Shown here: positions 7,793 to 16,655 of the stretch, in pieces
Layout of the letters: every line of letters starts with the position of its first letter
Position numbering within the stretch: position 1 is the first letter of the stretch
Assembly: GCF_013403915.1 (NCBI RefSeq)
Contig: NZ_JABFDI010000003.1
Location: forward strand, 239,647-303,646
Source of the DNA: Winogradskyella pacifica
GTDB taxonomy: Bacteria > Bacteroidota > Bacteroidia > Flavobacteriales > Flavobacteriaceae
Reading direction: 5' to 3'
Length of the DNA stretch: 64,000 nucleotides
Position numbers and translations under genes: made by a program
The notes under the pieces: model-generated
What the model saw: only the letters and a program-made list of their open reading frames with translations
The model's database searches: none
Told to the model about the DNA's origin: nothing

Positions 7793-8566
7793 ATGTCTGA
7801 TAAAGCAGCCCAATTAAAAGCCTTTGAGCGTTTGTTAACTATTATGGATGAGTTGCGAGAGCAATGTCCATGGGATAAAAAACAGACGATGGAATCCTTA
7901 CGTCATCTCACCATTGAAGAAGTTTACGAACTTGGAGATGCTATTCTCGATAATGATTTAGACGAGGTTAAAAAGGAATTGGGAGATGTTTTGCTTCACA
8001 TTGTGTTCTATTCTAAAATAGGAAGTGAAACCAATGATTTTGATATTGCAGATGTGTGTAACAGTATTTGTGATAAACTTATAAGCCGTCATCCTCATAT
8101 CTATGGGGATGTCGTAGTTAAAGATGAAGAAGACGTAAAGCGCAATTGGGAACAACTTAAACTTAAAGAGGGTAAAAGTAGTGTGCTCGAAGGAGTGCCA
8201 AAAAGTTTACCTGCTGTTGTAAAAGCTAGTCGCATACAAGAAAAAGTAGCTGGTGTTGGATTTGATTGGGAACACCCAGAACAAGTTTTTGAGAAAGTAG
8301 AGGAGGAGATTGCCGAATTAAAAGTTGAAATTGCAAAAGGAGATCAAGATGCTATAGAAAGCGAATTTGGGGATGTCATGTTCTCTATGATTAATTATGC
8401 GCGTTTCCTTAAAGTAAATCCTGAAAATGCCTTAGAACGCACTAATAAAAAATTCATAAAACGTTTTCAATATTTAGAATCTAAAGCTAAAGATTTAGAT
8501 AAATCTTTAAAAGACATGACACTTTCTGAAATGGATATCTTTTGGGAAGAGGCAAAATTACTGTAA
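7793..8566 (+). CDS. mazG: nucleoside triphosphate pyrophosphohydrolase MazG
   Basis: Hydrolyses (d)NTPs to NMP and pyrophosphate; house-cleaning and ppGpp-level roles are known from the E. coli homologue. The 257-aa length is that of two-domain MazG. Both tandem MazG domains show the EExxE...ExxD metal-binding arrangement: TIEEVYELGD with KKELGDVLLH (about 36-66), and KVEEEIAELKVEI with ESEFGDVMFS (about 166-200). A perfect short palindrome sits 9 bp after the stop codon. Confidence 0.97.
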   Translation: MSDKAAQLKAFERLLTIMDELREQCPWDKKQTMESLRHLTIEEVYELGDAILDNDLDEVKKELGDVLLHIVFYSKIGSETNDFDIADVCNSICDKLISRHPHIYGDVVVKDEEDVKRNWEQLKLKEGKSSVLEGVPKSLPAVVKASRIQEKVAGVGFDWEHPEQVFEKVEEEIAELKVEIAKGDQDAIESEFGDVMFSMINYARFLKVNPENALERTNKKFIKRFQYLESKAKDLDKSLKDMTLSEMDIFWEEAKLL

Positions 8567-8575
8567 TGCTATGGC

Positions 8576-8595
8576 ATTCCTGCAAAGGCAGGAAT
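8576..8595. repeat. REP-like palindrome ATTCCTGC-aaag-GCAGGAAT
   Basis: A perfect 8-bp stem with a 4-base loop immediately after mazG. Palindromes with this arm sequence are dispersed in many bacterial genomes as REP-type elements. There is no T tract, so it is more likely a REP element than a true terminator. Only one copy is present in this window. Confidence 0.6.
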
Positions 8596-8930
8596 CCACT
8601 TTGAATGATGCTTTTAATTTTGTAATAAATTAAAAAAAATAAAAAGCTAAATATCAGAATTGTCTGTCAAAACTTGACACGAAAACTATAAGGAATTATT
8701 TCTGCTTAAAAATGAATTGCCTTTATTAAAGTGTCAACTCCCTTCTAAAGACGACACTGAAAACAAGCTATTTGTTAAAGTTTTCTAAAATTTATAATCC
8801 AAACATCCAAAAGTGCTTTCTGTGCGTAAATACTGTATATAAAAACAAAAGCGTTTTTATAATCTTAGTAGGAAATCTTAATTATTATTTTAAGCGGTTG
8901 TAATTAAGGTTAATTTAGTTTAGTTAGGGC

Positions 8931-8961
8931 AAAACCCACTTGTAAAGCACAAGTGGGTTTT
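8931..8961 (+). terminator. strong hairpin, plus-facing terminator
   Basis: AAAACCCACTTGT (8931-8943) pairs perfectly with ACAAGTGGGTTTT (8949-8961) around a 5-base loop, 13 bp in all, followed by the T-rich gatatttta. Confidence 0.8.
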
Positions 8962-8984
8962 GATATTTTAGAGATTGAATAAAA

Positions 8985-9030
8985 AAAATAGTATTTACAA
9001 GAATTAAGAAATTCACGCAAATACTATTTT
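8985..9030 (-). terminator. intrinsic terminator of the DUF349 gene
   Basis: On the minus strand AAAATAGTATTT (9030-9019) pairs with AAATACTATTTT (8996-8985) and is followed by a run of T. The loop holds a second small GAATT/AATTC stem. It starts 22 bp after the stop codon of the DUF349 gene. Confidence 0.85.
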
Positions 9031-9051
9031 AATAGATTTTCTTAGTTTTAT

Positions 9052-11076
9052 TTAGCTATACATACCACGTACCTTAGTCAACTTAGATTTCCAAGTGTCT
9101 AATTCTTTTTTGTGGTTGGCAATATTCTTATGTACATCTTTTACCAATGGATTATCTGATTTTACATTAGAGAAAAACTGTAAGTTATTTTCTAATTGAT
9201 TAATTTCAGATTTAATTTCAGTAATTCTTTTTCGGATAAAGTTTTGCTCATTATCTAGTAATCGCGTGTCATCAGAATCGGCTAAGTTTTCGAGTTTGCT
9301 CTCAAACTTAATCATTTCTAATTTCGATTTATCCATTTTAAGCTTATCGAATTTATCATCAATCGCTTTGTAGAATTTACCATCGATATAACGTTTGTTT
9401 TGCGGTACATATCCAATGGTTTTCCACTCGGCAATTTTGTCTTGTAGTATTTTAATATCTGCTTTAGGATCTTCAGTAAGCTCAAGTGTTTTTAACTCGT
9501 CAAGAAGCTTTACTTTCTTATCAAAAGCATCATAAAGGTGCTGGTCTTGGGCTTTGCGCTCTGTATGCATTTTGTCAAAATAGTGATTACAAGCGGCTTT
9601 AAATTGCTTCCAGATTTTATCGCTATCGCGTCTTGGAACATGACCAATTTTTTTCCATTCATTCTGAATTTTCTTCATCAATGGAGTTACCGTTGCAAAG
9701 TCTTCACTGTCTTTATTGTCTTCTGCAATTTGAATTAAATCCTTTTTCTTTTTAAGATTATCGTATTGATCTTTCTTTAAATCTTTGTAAAAACTGTTTT
9801 TACCACGATTAAAAGTTCTAACTGCTCCTTTAAATTTTGCCCAAGTACTTTCATTAACTTTTAAAGGCACTTTACCTGCCTTAAAAAAGGCATCTCTTAA
9901 AACTTCAATGTCTTTAATTTTTTTCTGCCATGCGCTATGTGAGTTGCCTTTGTCTTCTGCAACAGCCACTATTTGTGCAATGATTTCTTCCTTACGCTCA
10001 AGGTTTTTTTCGTGAGCCTTATCCATATCAGCATAGTAAGATTGACGCTTATCATGGATTGCTTTTGTAGCATTGCTAAAACGTTCCCAAATGGCTTCTC
10101 TGTGCTCTTTACCAACAGGTCCAAGTTCTTCTTTCCAAAGTTTATGTAATACTTGTAGCTCTCTAAAAGAACGGTTTGTATTTTCATCTTCTGCTAACTC
10201 TTCTGCACGTTCTATGATTTTTAATTTCTGATCATAGTTATGCTTAAAGTCCATATCTCTCAAATCATTATTGAGATGTAAAAAGTCATAGAAACGCTCT
10301 ACATGATGATGGTAAGTATTCCAAGCATTATTGTATTTATCTCTTGGAATTGGTCCTGCATTACGCCATTTTTCCTGAAGCTCTTTGAAGGTTTTATAGG
10401 TTGTACCCATATTTTCTTCAACACTTAATAAACCTTTGATATCTTCAATTATTTCTAATCTAGTGTCAAGATTTTGCTTAAGGTTTTGCTCACGTTCTTT
10501 ATAATAAGCATTTATCGTTTGCTTGTATTCTTTATAATGTGTGTTGAATTGTTTTTTGGTGTCATTGGTATAATAGAAATCTATTTCGTTACCACCATCT
10601 TCAATAAATTCTTCCTTTTTTTCATCTAGAAGTTCACTGTATTTCGCATTGAATTCGCCTTTAATCTCATTAACATGTTTAGAGATGGTCTGAATTTTAT
10701 GAGTTTTCAAGAGTCTACCGATTTCAGCAGTTAACTCATCCATAGTCATGGCATGATAATCTTTTTCTTCTACCTCATGACGTTCAGCATTAGATTCATC
10801 TTCAGCATCTTCAGCGTTTGAAGCTTCAATTTCGTCAACAAGTTCATCTTTAGGTGCTTTAGTTGTAGGAGTGTCCTCAACGTCATCGTCTTCAGATTTT
10901 ACGTTGTCTACAGCTTCAGTTTCAACCGTTTTAATTTCAGAACCTTTTTCAAGATCATTATTTACTTCAGTATCAACGGCATTCGTTTCAATTTCAGTTG
11001 GTTGTGTTGGAGTAGTTTCTGTTGATTCTACTTCTTTTTTTCCATCTGCATCTTGCAGGTTATCATTCTCAGACAT
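9052..11076 (-). CDS. DUF349 repeat protein
   Basis: A 674-aa soluble protein. Residues 1-105 are acidic and Thr/Glu-rich with no predicted fold. The rest is a chain of helical DUF349 modules recognisable by repeats of an F..LQ..W...GPIPRD...W..Y pattern: EKWRNAGPIPRDKYN, KLWKEELGPVGKEHRE, DAFFKAGKVPLKVNE, NEWKKIGHVPRRDSD and AEWKTIGYVPQNKRY. It ends in a coiled coil (about 590-665). No function is established; the family is long, helical and common in Bacteroidota. Its start is 81 bp from the aroE end. Confidence 0.88.
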   Translation of the reverse strand: MSENDNLQDADGKKEVESTETTPTQPTEIETNAVDTEVNNDLEKGSEIKTVETEAVDNVKSEDDDVEDTPTTKAPKDELVDEIEASNAEDAEDESNAERHEVEEKDYHAMTMDELTAEIGRLLKTHKIQTISKHVNEIKGEFNAKYSELLDEKKEEFIEDGGNEIDFYYTNDTKKQFNTHYKEYKQTINAYYKEREQNLKQNLDTRLEIIEDIKGLLSVEENMGTTYKTFKELQEKWRNAGPIPRDKYNNAWNTYHHHVERFYDFLHLNNDLRDMDFKHNYDQKLKIIERAEELAEDENTNRSFRELQVLHKLWKEELGPVGKEHREAIWERFSNATKAIHDKRQSYYADMDKAHEKNLERKEEIIAQIVAVAEDKGNSHSAWQKKIKDIEVLRDAFFKAGKVPLKVNESTWAKFKGAVRTFNRGKNSFYKDLKKDQYDNLKKKKDLIQIAEDNKDSEDFATVTPLMKKIQNEWKKIGHVPRRDSDKIWKQFKAACNHYFDKMHTERKAQDQHLYDAFDKKVKLLDELKTLELTEDPKADIKILQDKIAEWKTIGYVPQNKRYIDGKFYKAIDDKFDKLKMDKSKLEMIKFESKLENLADSDDTRLLDNEQNFIRKRITEIKSEINQLENNLQFFSNVKSDNPLVKDVHKNIANHKKELDTWKSKLTKVRGMYS

Positions 11077-11156
11077 ATGTCAAATATATTTTTATAGATG
11101 TTAAAGATACTAACAAGTGGTTTAACTACAAAGGAAATGCGTGTAGAGCTTGTATT

Positions 11157-11918
11157 TTAGGATTTATTCCAGATCTCCCAAGATTTTTTAGCCTGTAAAC
11201 TTAACATTTCTAGGCCGTTAATGGTCGTTGCTCCCTTAAGTTGCCCACAGTGTAAGAATTTAGTTTGCTCAGGATTGTAGATAAGATCATATAAAATATG
11301 CTCTTTTGTGATGGCATCATACGGAATATCTGGACATGCGTTAACTTTTGGAAACGTGCCAATTGGGGTGCAATTGATAATAATGGTATAATCCGAAATA
11401 ATTTTTTCTGATAAGTCGGAGTACAAAAAGGTAACGTTTTCTTTTTGGGATCGTGAGACAAAATCATACTTAATTTTTAGCTTCTTTAGCGCATAAGCAA
11501 TAGCTTTAGAAGCCCCTCCTGTACCCAGAATTAAAGCTTTTTTGTGATGTGATTTTAAATGTGGTTTTATGGAGTTTTTAAAACCATAAAAATCGGTATT
11601 ATAACCTACGAGCTTTTTCTTTTTTGTAATCCGAATGGTGTTTACAGCTCCAATGTCTCTTGCTTTTTTGTTGAGTTTGTCTAGTAAAGGGATAACTTGT
11701 TCCTTATAAGGAATAGTGACGTTAAGACCTTTTAAGTTTGATGTCTTTTTTATGATTTCTGAAAGCTCGTCTATAGATTGTAAATCGAAATTTACATAGG
11801 AATTCGGTAGGTTTTCAGAGTCGAATTTATCTTTAAAATACCCTCTAGAAAAAGAATATGAGATATCTTTTCCTACGAGTCCGAATTTAAGCTTTGATTT
11901 GTCTTGTGCGTTTTCCAT
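11157..11918 (-). CDS. aroE: shikimate dehydrogenase
   Basis: The NADPH-dependent reduction of 3-dehydroshikimate to shikimate in aromatic amino acid synthesis. Motifs in order: GLVGKDISYSFS (substrate loop, about 13-24), GLNVTIPYKEQVIPLL (catalytic Lys in the PYK turn, about 64-79), GAVNTI, GYNTDFYGF and the NADP-binding loop LGTGGASKA (about 131-139). 253 aa is normal. Its 5' end overlaps the upstream DUF368 gene by 32 bp; there is no later Met before the core, so the overlap is probably real and means translational coupling. Confidence 0.95.
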   Translation of the reverse strand: MENAQDKSKLKFGLVGKDISYSFSRGYFKDKFDSENLPNSYVNFDLQSIDELSEIIKKTSNLKGLNVTIPYKEQVIPLLDKLNKKARDIGAVNTIRITKKKKLVGYNTDFYGFKNSIKPHLKSHHKKALILGTGGASKAIAYALKKLKIKYDFVSRSQKENVTFLYSDLSEKIISDYTIIINCTPIGTFPKVNACPDIPYDAITKEHILYDLIYNPEQTKFLHCGQLKGATTINGLEMLSLQAKKSWEIWNKS

Positions 11919-12906
11919 ACCATTCTAATCCTAAAACTATAAGGATTCCAAGGGCAATATAAACAATTGCGATGTAAGTTTGGGTGCTCAATTCTGGTAA
12001 ATACCGTTGGTAATTGGTAATGATTTGTTTTCCAGTGGAATCTAAAGTCGCTACACCTTCTACATTCGTTTTGTATATCGTTTCTTTCCAAGGCCATACA
12101 ACCCCTAATGAACCGATGATAAAGCCCATGATGGTCGCAAGCGTTATAAATTTATAGTTTTTTAGAATATAACTTAGCATATGAGAAAACGTCACTAAGC
12201 CTGTTACTGAGCCCAAGGTAAACACCGCTAAGACTTTTAGCATGCGTATGCGATATGCGTTATTGATAAAATCAAAATTACCACTAAAAATATCGAACAT
12301 AGTATCGTAAAGTGCATTTACAGAATCGACCAATAATAATACATAATTACCCAGAAGAATAAGTATAAATGAGCCAGAAAAGCCAGGCAAGGTCATACCT
12401 GAGACACTAATTATACCACAGAAGAAAACAAAAAAGAGGTTGTCATTTTCCGTTGCAGGATCTAAAAAGCTAACACTGATTCCTGCTATTGCACCAAGAA
12501 CTAAAGCTAATAACGTAGTTCTGTTCCATTCTTTAAAATCTTTAGAAATATAATAGATGGATCCTAAAATCATTCCAAAAAAGGTACTCCATACATAGAG
12601 TTCATAATGCACAATGAGATAATCTAGTAATTTAGAAACACTAAAGTAACTCACTATCATACCCAAAAAAAGTAAGCTTAAAAATTTGCCGTTTATATAA
12701 CGATAGAAGCTTTTAAAACGTGCATTAATTAAAAGCTTAAAAGCTGTTTTATTAACGCGTTGTAGTGAGTAGATGAATTCTTCATAAAAACCAGCAACAA
12801 AGGCAACAACTCCACCAGATACGCCAGGAACTTTATTAGCAGCTCCCATGGCTAAACCTTTAATGACCAAAAATAAACGATCGATTAGGGTTCTGGTACT
12901 TTGCAT
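11887..12906 (-). CDS. DUF368 polyprenyl-phosphate transporter, copy 2
   Basis: A 339-aa polytopic inner-membrane protein. DUF368 proteins (PopT family) have been shown, like the DedA protein UptA, to recycle undecaprenyl phosphate across the membrane for cell-wall and polysaccharide synthesis. The inverted-repeat signature is present twice: GAANKVPGVSGGVVAFVAGFY (about residues 21-41) and MTLPGFSGSFILILLGNY (about 175-192). It is homologous to the gene directly upstream, and its start codon overlaps that gene's stop (TAATG). It may serve a different lipid or condition from its twin; that is inference. Confidence 0.88.
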   Translation of the reverse strand: MQSTRTLIDRLFLVIKGLAMGAANKVPGVSGGVVAFVAGFYEEFIYSLQRVNKTAFKLLINARFKSFYRYINGKFLSLLFLGMIVSYFSVSKLLDYLIVHYELYVWSTFFGMILGSIYYISKDFKEWNRTTLLALVLGAIAGISVSFLDPATENDNLFFVFFCGIISVSGMTLPGFSGSFILILLGNYVLLLVDSVNALYDTMFDIFSGNFDFINNAYRIRMLKVLAVFTLGSVTGLVTFSHMLSYILKNYKFITLATIMGFIIGSLGVVWPWKETIYKTNVEGVATLDSTGKQIITNYQRYLPELSTQTYIAIVYIALGILIVLGLEWYGKRTRQIKA

Positions 12907-13874
12907 TACACCTTATTTTTTTGTTTTCCTAAGCCTTCTAATATAAGAATGACTGCAAACCCGATAACAATAAAAACAATTGCCATAACTAATTCATTAT
13001 CTCCAATATAGGTTGTTGGTGAAATACTTCGATCTAATAGCGTCACCACTTCTCCTTCAGAATTTATACGCGTTTTTATAATCTCTTTCCATGGCCAAAT
13101 TTTATTTAGAGAGCCAATCATAAACCCGGTTAAGATGGCTAGTGTAAGATTCTTATGATGTTTAAACATCCAATTTAAAGCTTTTGAGAATACTTTAAGG
13201 CCAATGATAGCACCCACAGCAAGCAATACAAATTTTAAAAAGGCATCTTTAAAGAGTTCCATGTTGCCGGTAAGTAAACCATCTCTTAAGTTATTAATGG
13301 TATCAATTGCGGTTTGATATGCCCCTAGAATTAATAAAATGAATGCACCAGAAACTCCAGGTAGTATCATAGCAATAATAGCAATGAAACCACAAAATAA
13401 TAAATAATATGGACTATCGGGGGAGGCAAAAGGTTCCGCTAAGGTGATATAAAACGATATAATTGTAGTTATAATTATTGCAATAACCAATTTTACAGAC
13501 CAACCTTTAATTTGTTTAGCGATGTACAAAATACTAGCTAATACAAGTCCAAAAAAGAACGACCAAAGTAAAATAGGTTCGTTGTGTAATAGCCATTTTA
13601 TGATTTTAGCTAAGGATAAGATACTGATGGCTATACCAGAAAAAAGCGCTAATAGAAAGTTGCCATTAAAGGAGTTCCAAGCGGCTTTAAAACCATCTTG
13701 TTTCCACACTTTAATAACACTGAGGTTAACCTTATCAATGCTTTCAATAAGTTCTTCGTAAATACCAGATATAAAAGCAATGGTTCCACCAGAAACACCA
13801 GGAACAACATCTGCTGCTCCCATTGCAATGCCTTTAAAAATAATCACTAAATAATCTATAAATCGTCTTTGCAT
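12906..13874 (-). CDS. DUF368 polyprenyl-phosphate transporter, copy 1
   Basis: A 322-aa paralogue of the following gene with the same two signature loops, GAADVVPGVSGGTIAFISGIY (about 19-39) and MILPGVSGAFILLILGAY, in the same membrane topology. It presumably flips undecaprenyl phosphate back to the cytoplasmic face. The pair is clearly a tandem duplication that has diverged considerably. In this copy the second loop has the canonical PGVSG where the other has PGFSG. Confidence 0.88.
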   Translation of the reverse strand: MQRRFIDYLVIIFKGIAMGAADVVPGVSGGTIAFISGIYEELIESIDKVNLSVIKVWKQDGFKAAWNSFNGNFLLALFSGIAISILSLAKIIKWLLHNEPILLWSFFFGLVLASILYIAKQIKGWSVKLVIAIIITTIISFYITLAEPFASPDSPYYLLFCGFIAIIAMILPGVSGAFILLILGAYQTAIDTINNLRDGLLTGNMELFKDAFLKFVLLAVGAIIGLKVFSKALNWMFKHHKNLTLAILTGFMIGSLNKIWPWKEIIKTRINSEGEVVTLLDRSISPTTYIGDNELVMAIVFIVIGFAVILILEGLGKQKNKV

Positions 13875-13911
13875 TCTTTGATAAAATAAGAATGCTAAGG
13901 TATGATTTTTT

Positions 13912-15318
13912 TTAGTTTGATGTCTTTTTAGCTTCTGAAATTATAGCTTTAATCAAGGGCTTGTCTGTAAGTTGTGGAAATAATTCTGAAATAATAAAGT
14001 TGTAATCAATATTAAGTCGGGTTCCATTTTTAAGGTGAAAACGGCCTTCTTCAGGCTGATGAACTGTGAAATACAAACCTGCTAATCGGTATTCTACTTC
14101 GGCATTTTCCGGATAAAATTCTGAAGCCTGAAGTAAATTGAATATAGCTGCATCGTGGTCTCCTAATGTTATAAGCACATCAGTTCTGTTTAACCACGTA
14201 TCCAATTCAAAATTACCTAATTCTAAGCTTTGTTTGTAGCCACGCTCTGCTTCTTCAAGGAAATTTAAACGTTTATTTACAGCCGCATATAACTTCCAAT
14301 AGGTGGCATTGTCACCATCTATAATAACCGCTTTATTAATATAGTATAATGCCTTTTGGTAATTAAGACGTTTCATGTAGAACTTGGTAATTCCAATCCA
14401 AGCTTTGTCTAACAAAGCATCTTCATCTATTGCTTTTTTGAAGAACTGAACAGCTAAATCTTCCTCATCGAGTTTAGCATAGCACTGACCAATACGCAAA
14501 AGCGCAAAAGAGGTTGGGTCGTCTAAAGCCAAGGTGATTTTGTAATTTTCAATCGCCTCTTCATACTGTTTTAATTTCTCTAATACTTTTCCTTTTTCAA
14601 GATAAGCGCCTACAAAGGTATCATCCGAAATTATGGCAAAATCTAAAGCAGCATTTGCTTTTGTGTAATCTTTAATTGTAAAGTATTGGCGACCTAGTTG
14701 ATGCCAGCCAACCTCACAATACGGATTGGTATTTAGAAATATGTTTAAATAGTCAATAGCTTCTGTATGTTGATTTAAAAAATCATAACAATACACAATA
14801 TTATGAAGCGCAGAATAATCTGAAATATCGCTTTCTAAGCATTTTTTAAAATATATAATAGCACTTTCAAATTGATCTAAAAACAAATACTCCATGCCTA
14901 CCAAAGCATATAAATCGCCATCATCTTCTGGTGTATTAGATAAATCTATGGCAATTAATAAAGTATCTATAGCTTGTTGATGTTTATCTTGCTTAGATAA
15001 TACATTTGCTTTTTGAATAAAGATTTCTTCGTTTCTAGGTTCTATATTATGAAGTCTATCTAAAAGATTATTGGCCTCTTTAAACTTGTTTTCAATAACT
15101 AAAATTTCAACTTGAAATAATCTTAGATTAATCGAAGAAGGGTGTTGTTCTAAGCCTAATTTAATGGCACGTTTAGATAGCGCAATCTTACCATTCTCTA
15201 AATAGTGGTGAATAATGTTTTCAAAATCGTTTGAATCAAAGAACAAAATATTGTTGGTCTTTAACATCGATTCAAATCGAGTAATTGGAAAGTTTTCGTC
15301 CTCTTGACTGTAATGCAT
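13912..15318 (-). CDS. tetratricopeptide repeat protein
   Basis: A 468-aa cytoplasmic protein (no signal peptide) made almost wholly of TPR units from about residue 35 onwards. The repeats show the W/L-G-Y-A-F-A-P spacing, for example DLYALVGMEYLFLDQFESAI, GWHQLGRQYFTIKDYTKANA and AYLEKGKVLEKLKQYEEAIE. It is a scaffold or adaptor protein of the kind found widely in Flavobacteriaceae; the partner is unknown. It is 37 bp upstream of the DUF368 pair on the same strand, so it may lead that operon. Confidence 0.85.
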   Translation of the reverse strand: MHYSQEDENFPITRFESMLKTNNILFFDSNDFENIIHHYLENGKIALSKRAIKLGLEQHPSSINLRLFQVEILVIENKFKEANNLLDRLHNIEPRNEEIFIQKANVLSKQDKHQQAIDTLLIAIDLSNTPEDDGDLYALVGMEYLFLDQFESAIIYFKKCLESDISDYSALHNIVYCYDFLNQHTEAIDYLNIFLNTNPYCEVGWHQLGRQYFTIKDYTKANAALDFAIISDDTFVGAYLEKGKVLEKLKQYEEAIENYKITLALDDPTSFALLRIGQCYAKLDEEDLAVQFFKKAIDEDALLDKAWIGITKFYMKRLNYQKALYYINKAVIIDGDNATYWKLYAAVNKRLNFLEEAERGYKQSLELGNFELDTWLNRTDVLITLGDHDAAIFNLLQASEFYPENAEVEYRLAGLYFTVHQPEEGRFHLKNGTRLNIDYNFIISELFPQLTDKPLIKAIISEAKKTSN

Positions 15319-15479
15319 AAATGATTTAATATTTCGCTGAAATAAAATTACAGCTATCCTTTAGGATACATCGTTTTTAATGGTAATGTTCTTAACAAAA
15401 TAATTAACATTCAAACCCTTGTTTACGTAGTGGGTCTTAGATGCTTGATGTTAAGTGTGTTGGTGGGGTAGTGGTAGGG

Positions 15480-16655
15480 CTAAATTTCGTCTAGTATTGA
15501 CGTTATTAAACGACATCCTTCTATTATTTCATCATTAGAAATGGTCATTGGAGGTGTAATTCGGATGGCTTTGGGTTCAAAAAGTAACCAAAACAAGATT
15601 AATCCTTGGTCTTGAGCTCGTAAAATTAGGGTACTTGTGAGTTCTGCACTTTCAGTAAAAGCGGCTAACATTAATCCGCGACCTCTAATCTCTTTGATGT
15701 GTTTATGCTGAAGATGTTTCCTAATTAATTGTTCCTTTTCTAAGGCTTCAGACATCAGATTTGACTCTGTAATTTCTTTTAAAGTAGCTAAAGCTGCAGC
15801 AGCGATTACAGGGTTCCCTCCAAAGGTTGTGATGTGTCCTAATTTTGGATTATCGCTTAAGCAATCCATCATTTGTTTAGAAGCTGTAAACGCTCCGATA
15901 GGTAAACCGCCTCCTAAACCTTTGCCTGTAACCACGATATCTGGTTGGCAATTATAGTTTTCGAATCCGAATAATTTTCCTGTTCGTCCTATTCCTGGTT
16001 GGATTTCATCTAAAATAAACACAGCTCCAACCGCATTACAGCGTTGTTGTACTTTAGTTAAATAGTTGTTGATTGGTTCAATAAATCCGGCTCCTCCTTG
16101 AATAGTTTCGAGAATAACAGCAGCTGTTTTTTCGGTTATTTGATTTAAATCGTCTTCAGAATTAAATTCAATGTGTTTTATATCTGGAATTAAAGGTAAA
16201 AAGGGCTGCTTGCGTTCTTCATAATCCATAAGACTTAATGAGCCCATCGTATTACCGTGATACGCGTTTTTTGCAGCAATAATTTCTGAGCGCCCTGTAA
16301 AACGTCTTGCTAATTTAAGGCTGCCTTCAATTGCTTCTGTTCCTGAATTGACTAAGTACGTTGATTCTAAGGGTTTTGGTAAATGTTTGGCTATTAACTT
16401 CGTTAATTCTAATGCTGGTTTTTGAATGTACTCTCCATACACCATAACATGAAGATATTTGTCTAACTGCTCCTTAACTGCATTTACAACTTTAGGATGC
16501 GAATGTCCTAAGCTACATGCTGAAACTCCTGCAACAAAATCGAGATAAGCTTTGCCTTTAGTATCGTAAATATAAGATCCTTTGGCATGACTTATTTCCA
16601 TTGCCAAAGGGTGAGGAGTAGTTTGAGCCTGGTATTTTAAAAATGCGTCTTTCAA
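15480..16655 (-). CDS. class III (PLP-dependent) aminotransferase
   Basis: A 391-aa fold-type I aminotransferase of the ornithine/acetylornithine group. Visible features are SGTEAIEGSLKLARRFTGR (phosphate-binding turn, about 107-125), FILDEIQPGIGRTGKLF (PLP-ring Asp, about 213-229), TGKGLGGGLPIGA (Schiff-base Lys, about 243-255) and TTFGGNPVIAAAA. Annotators usually call this flavobacterial group 'aspartate aminotransferase family protein'. The substrate is not clear; no arg genes lie next to it. Its ATG abuts the stop of the OstA-like gene with no gap, so both are on one transcript. Confidence 0.9.
   Translation of the reverse strand: MKDAFLKYQAQTTPHPLAMEISHAKGSYIYDTKGKAYLDFVAGVSACSLGHSHPKVVNAVKEQLDKYLHVMVYGEYIQKPALELTKLIAKHLPKPLESTYLVNSGTEAIEGSLKLARRFTGRSEIIAAKNAYHGNTMGSLSLMDYEERKQPFLPLIPDIKHIEFNSEDDLNQITEKTAAVILETIQGGAGFIEPINNYLTKVQQRCNAVGAVFILDEIQPGIGRTGKLFGFENYNCQPDIVVTGKGLGGGLPIGAFTASKQMMDCLSDNPKLGHITTFGGNPVIAAAALATLKEITESNLMSEALEKEQLIRKHLQHKHIKEIRGRGLMLAAFTESAELTSTLILRAQDQGLILFWLLFEPKAIRITPPMTISNDEIIEGCRLITSILDEI

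Larger units (their letters stand above)
8567..9051. other. gene-free convergent region between mazG and the DUF349 gene
   Basis: These 485 bp contain no supported protein gene. They hold the REP-like palindrome, a 9-bp hairpin TATAAAAAC/GTTTTTATA (8838-8861), a strong plus-facing terminator (8931-8961) and a minus-facing terminator (8985-9030). The roughly 330 bp between the REP and the 8931 terminator may hold an untranslated RNA, as mazG read-through would not need a terminator so far away. Confidence 0.55.

Noticed and set aside
8838..8861. Hairpin TATAAAAAC/GTTTTTATA as terminator of mazG
   Set aside because: It is 9 bp, AT-only and 270 bp past the stop; too weak to call without transcript data.
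11210..11467. Second open frame inside aroE on the same strand
   Set aside because: It is a shadow of the aroE frame with no similarity and low-complexity composition.
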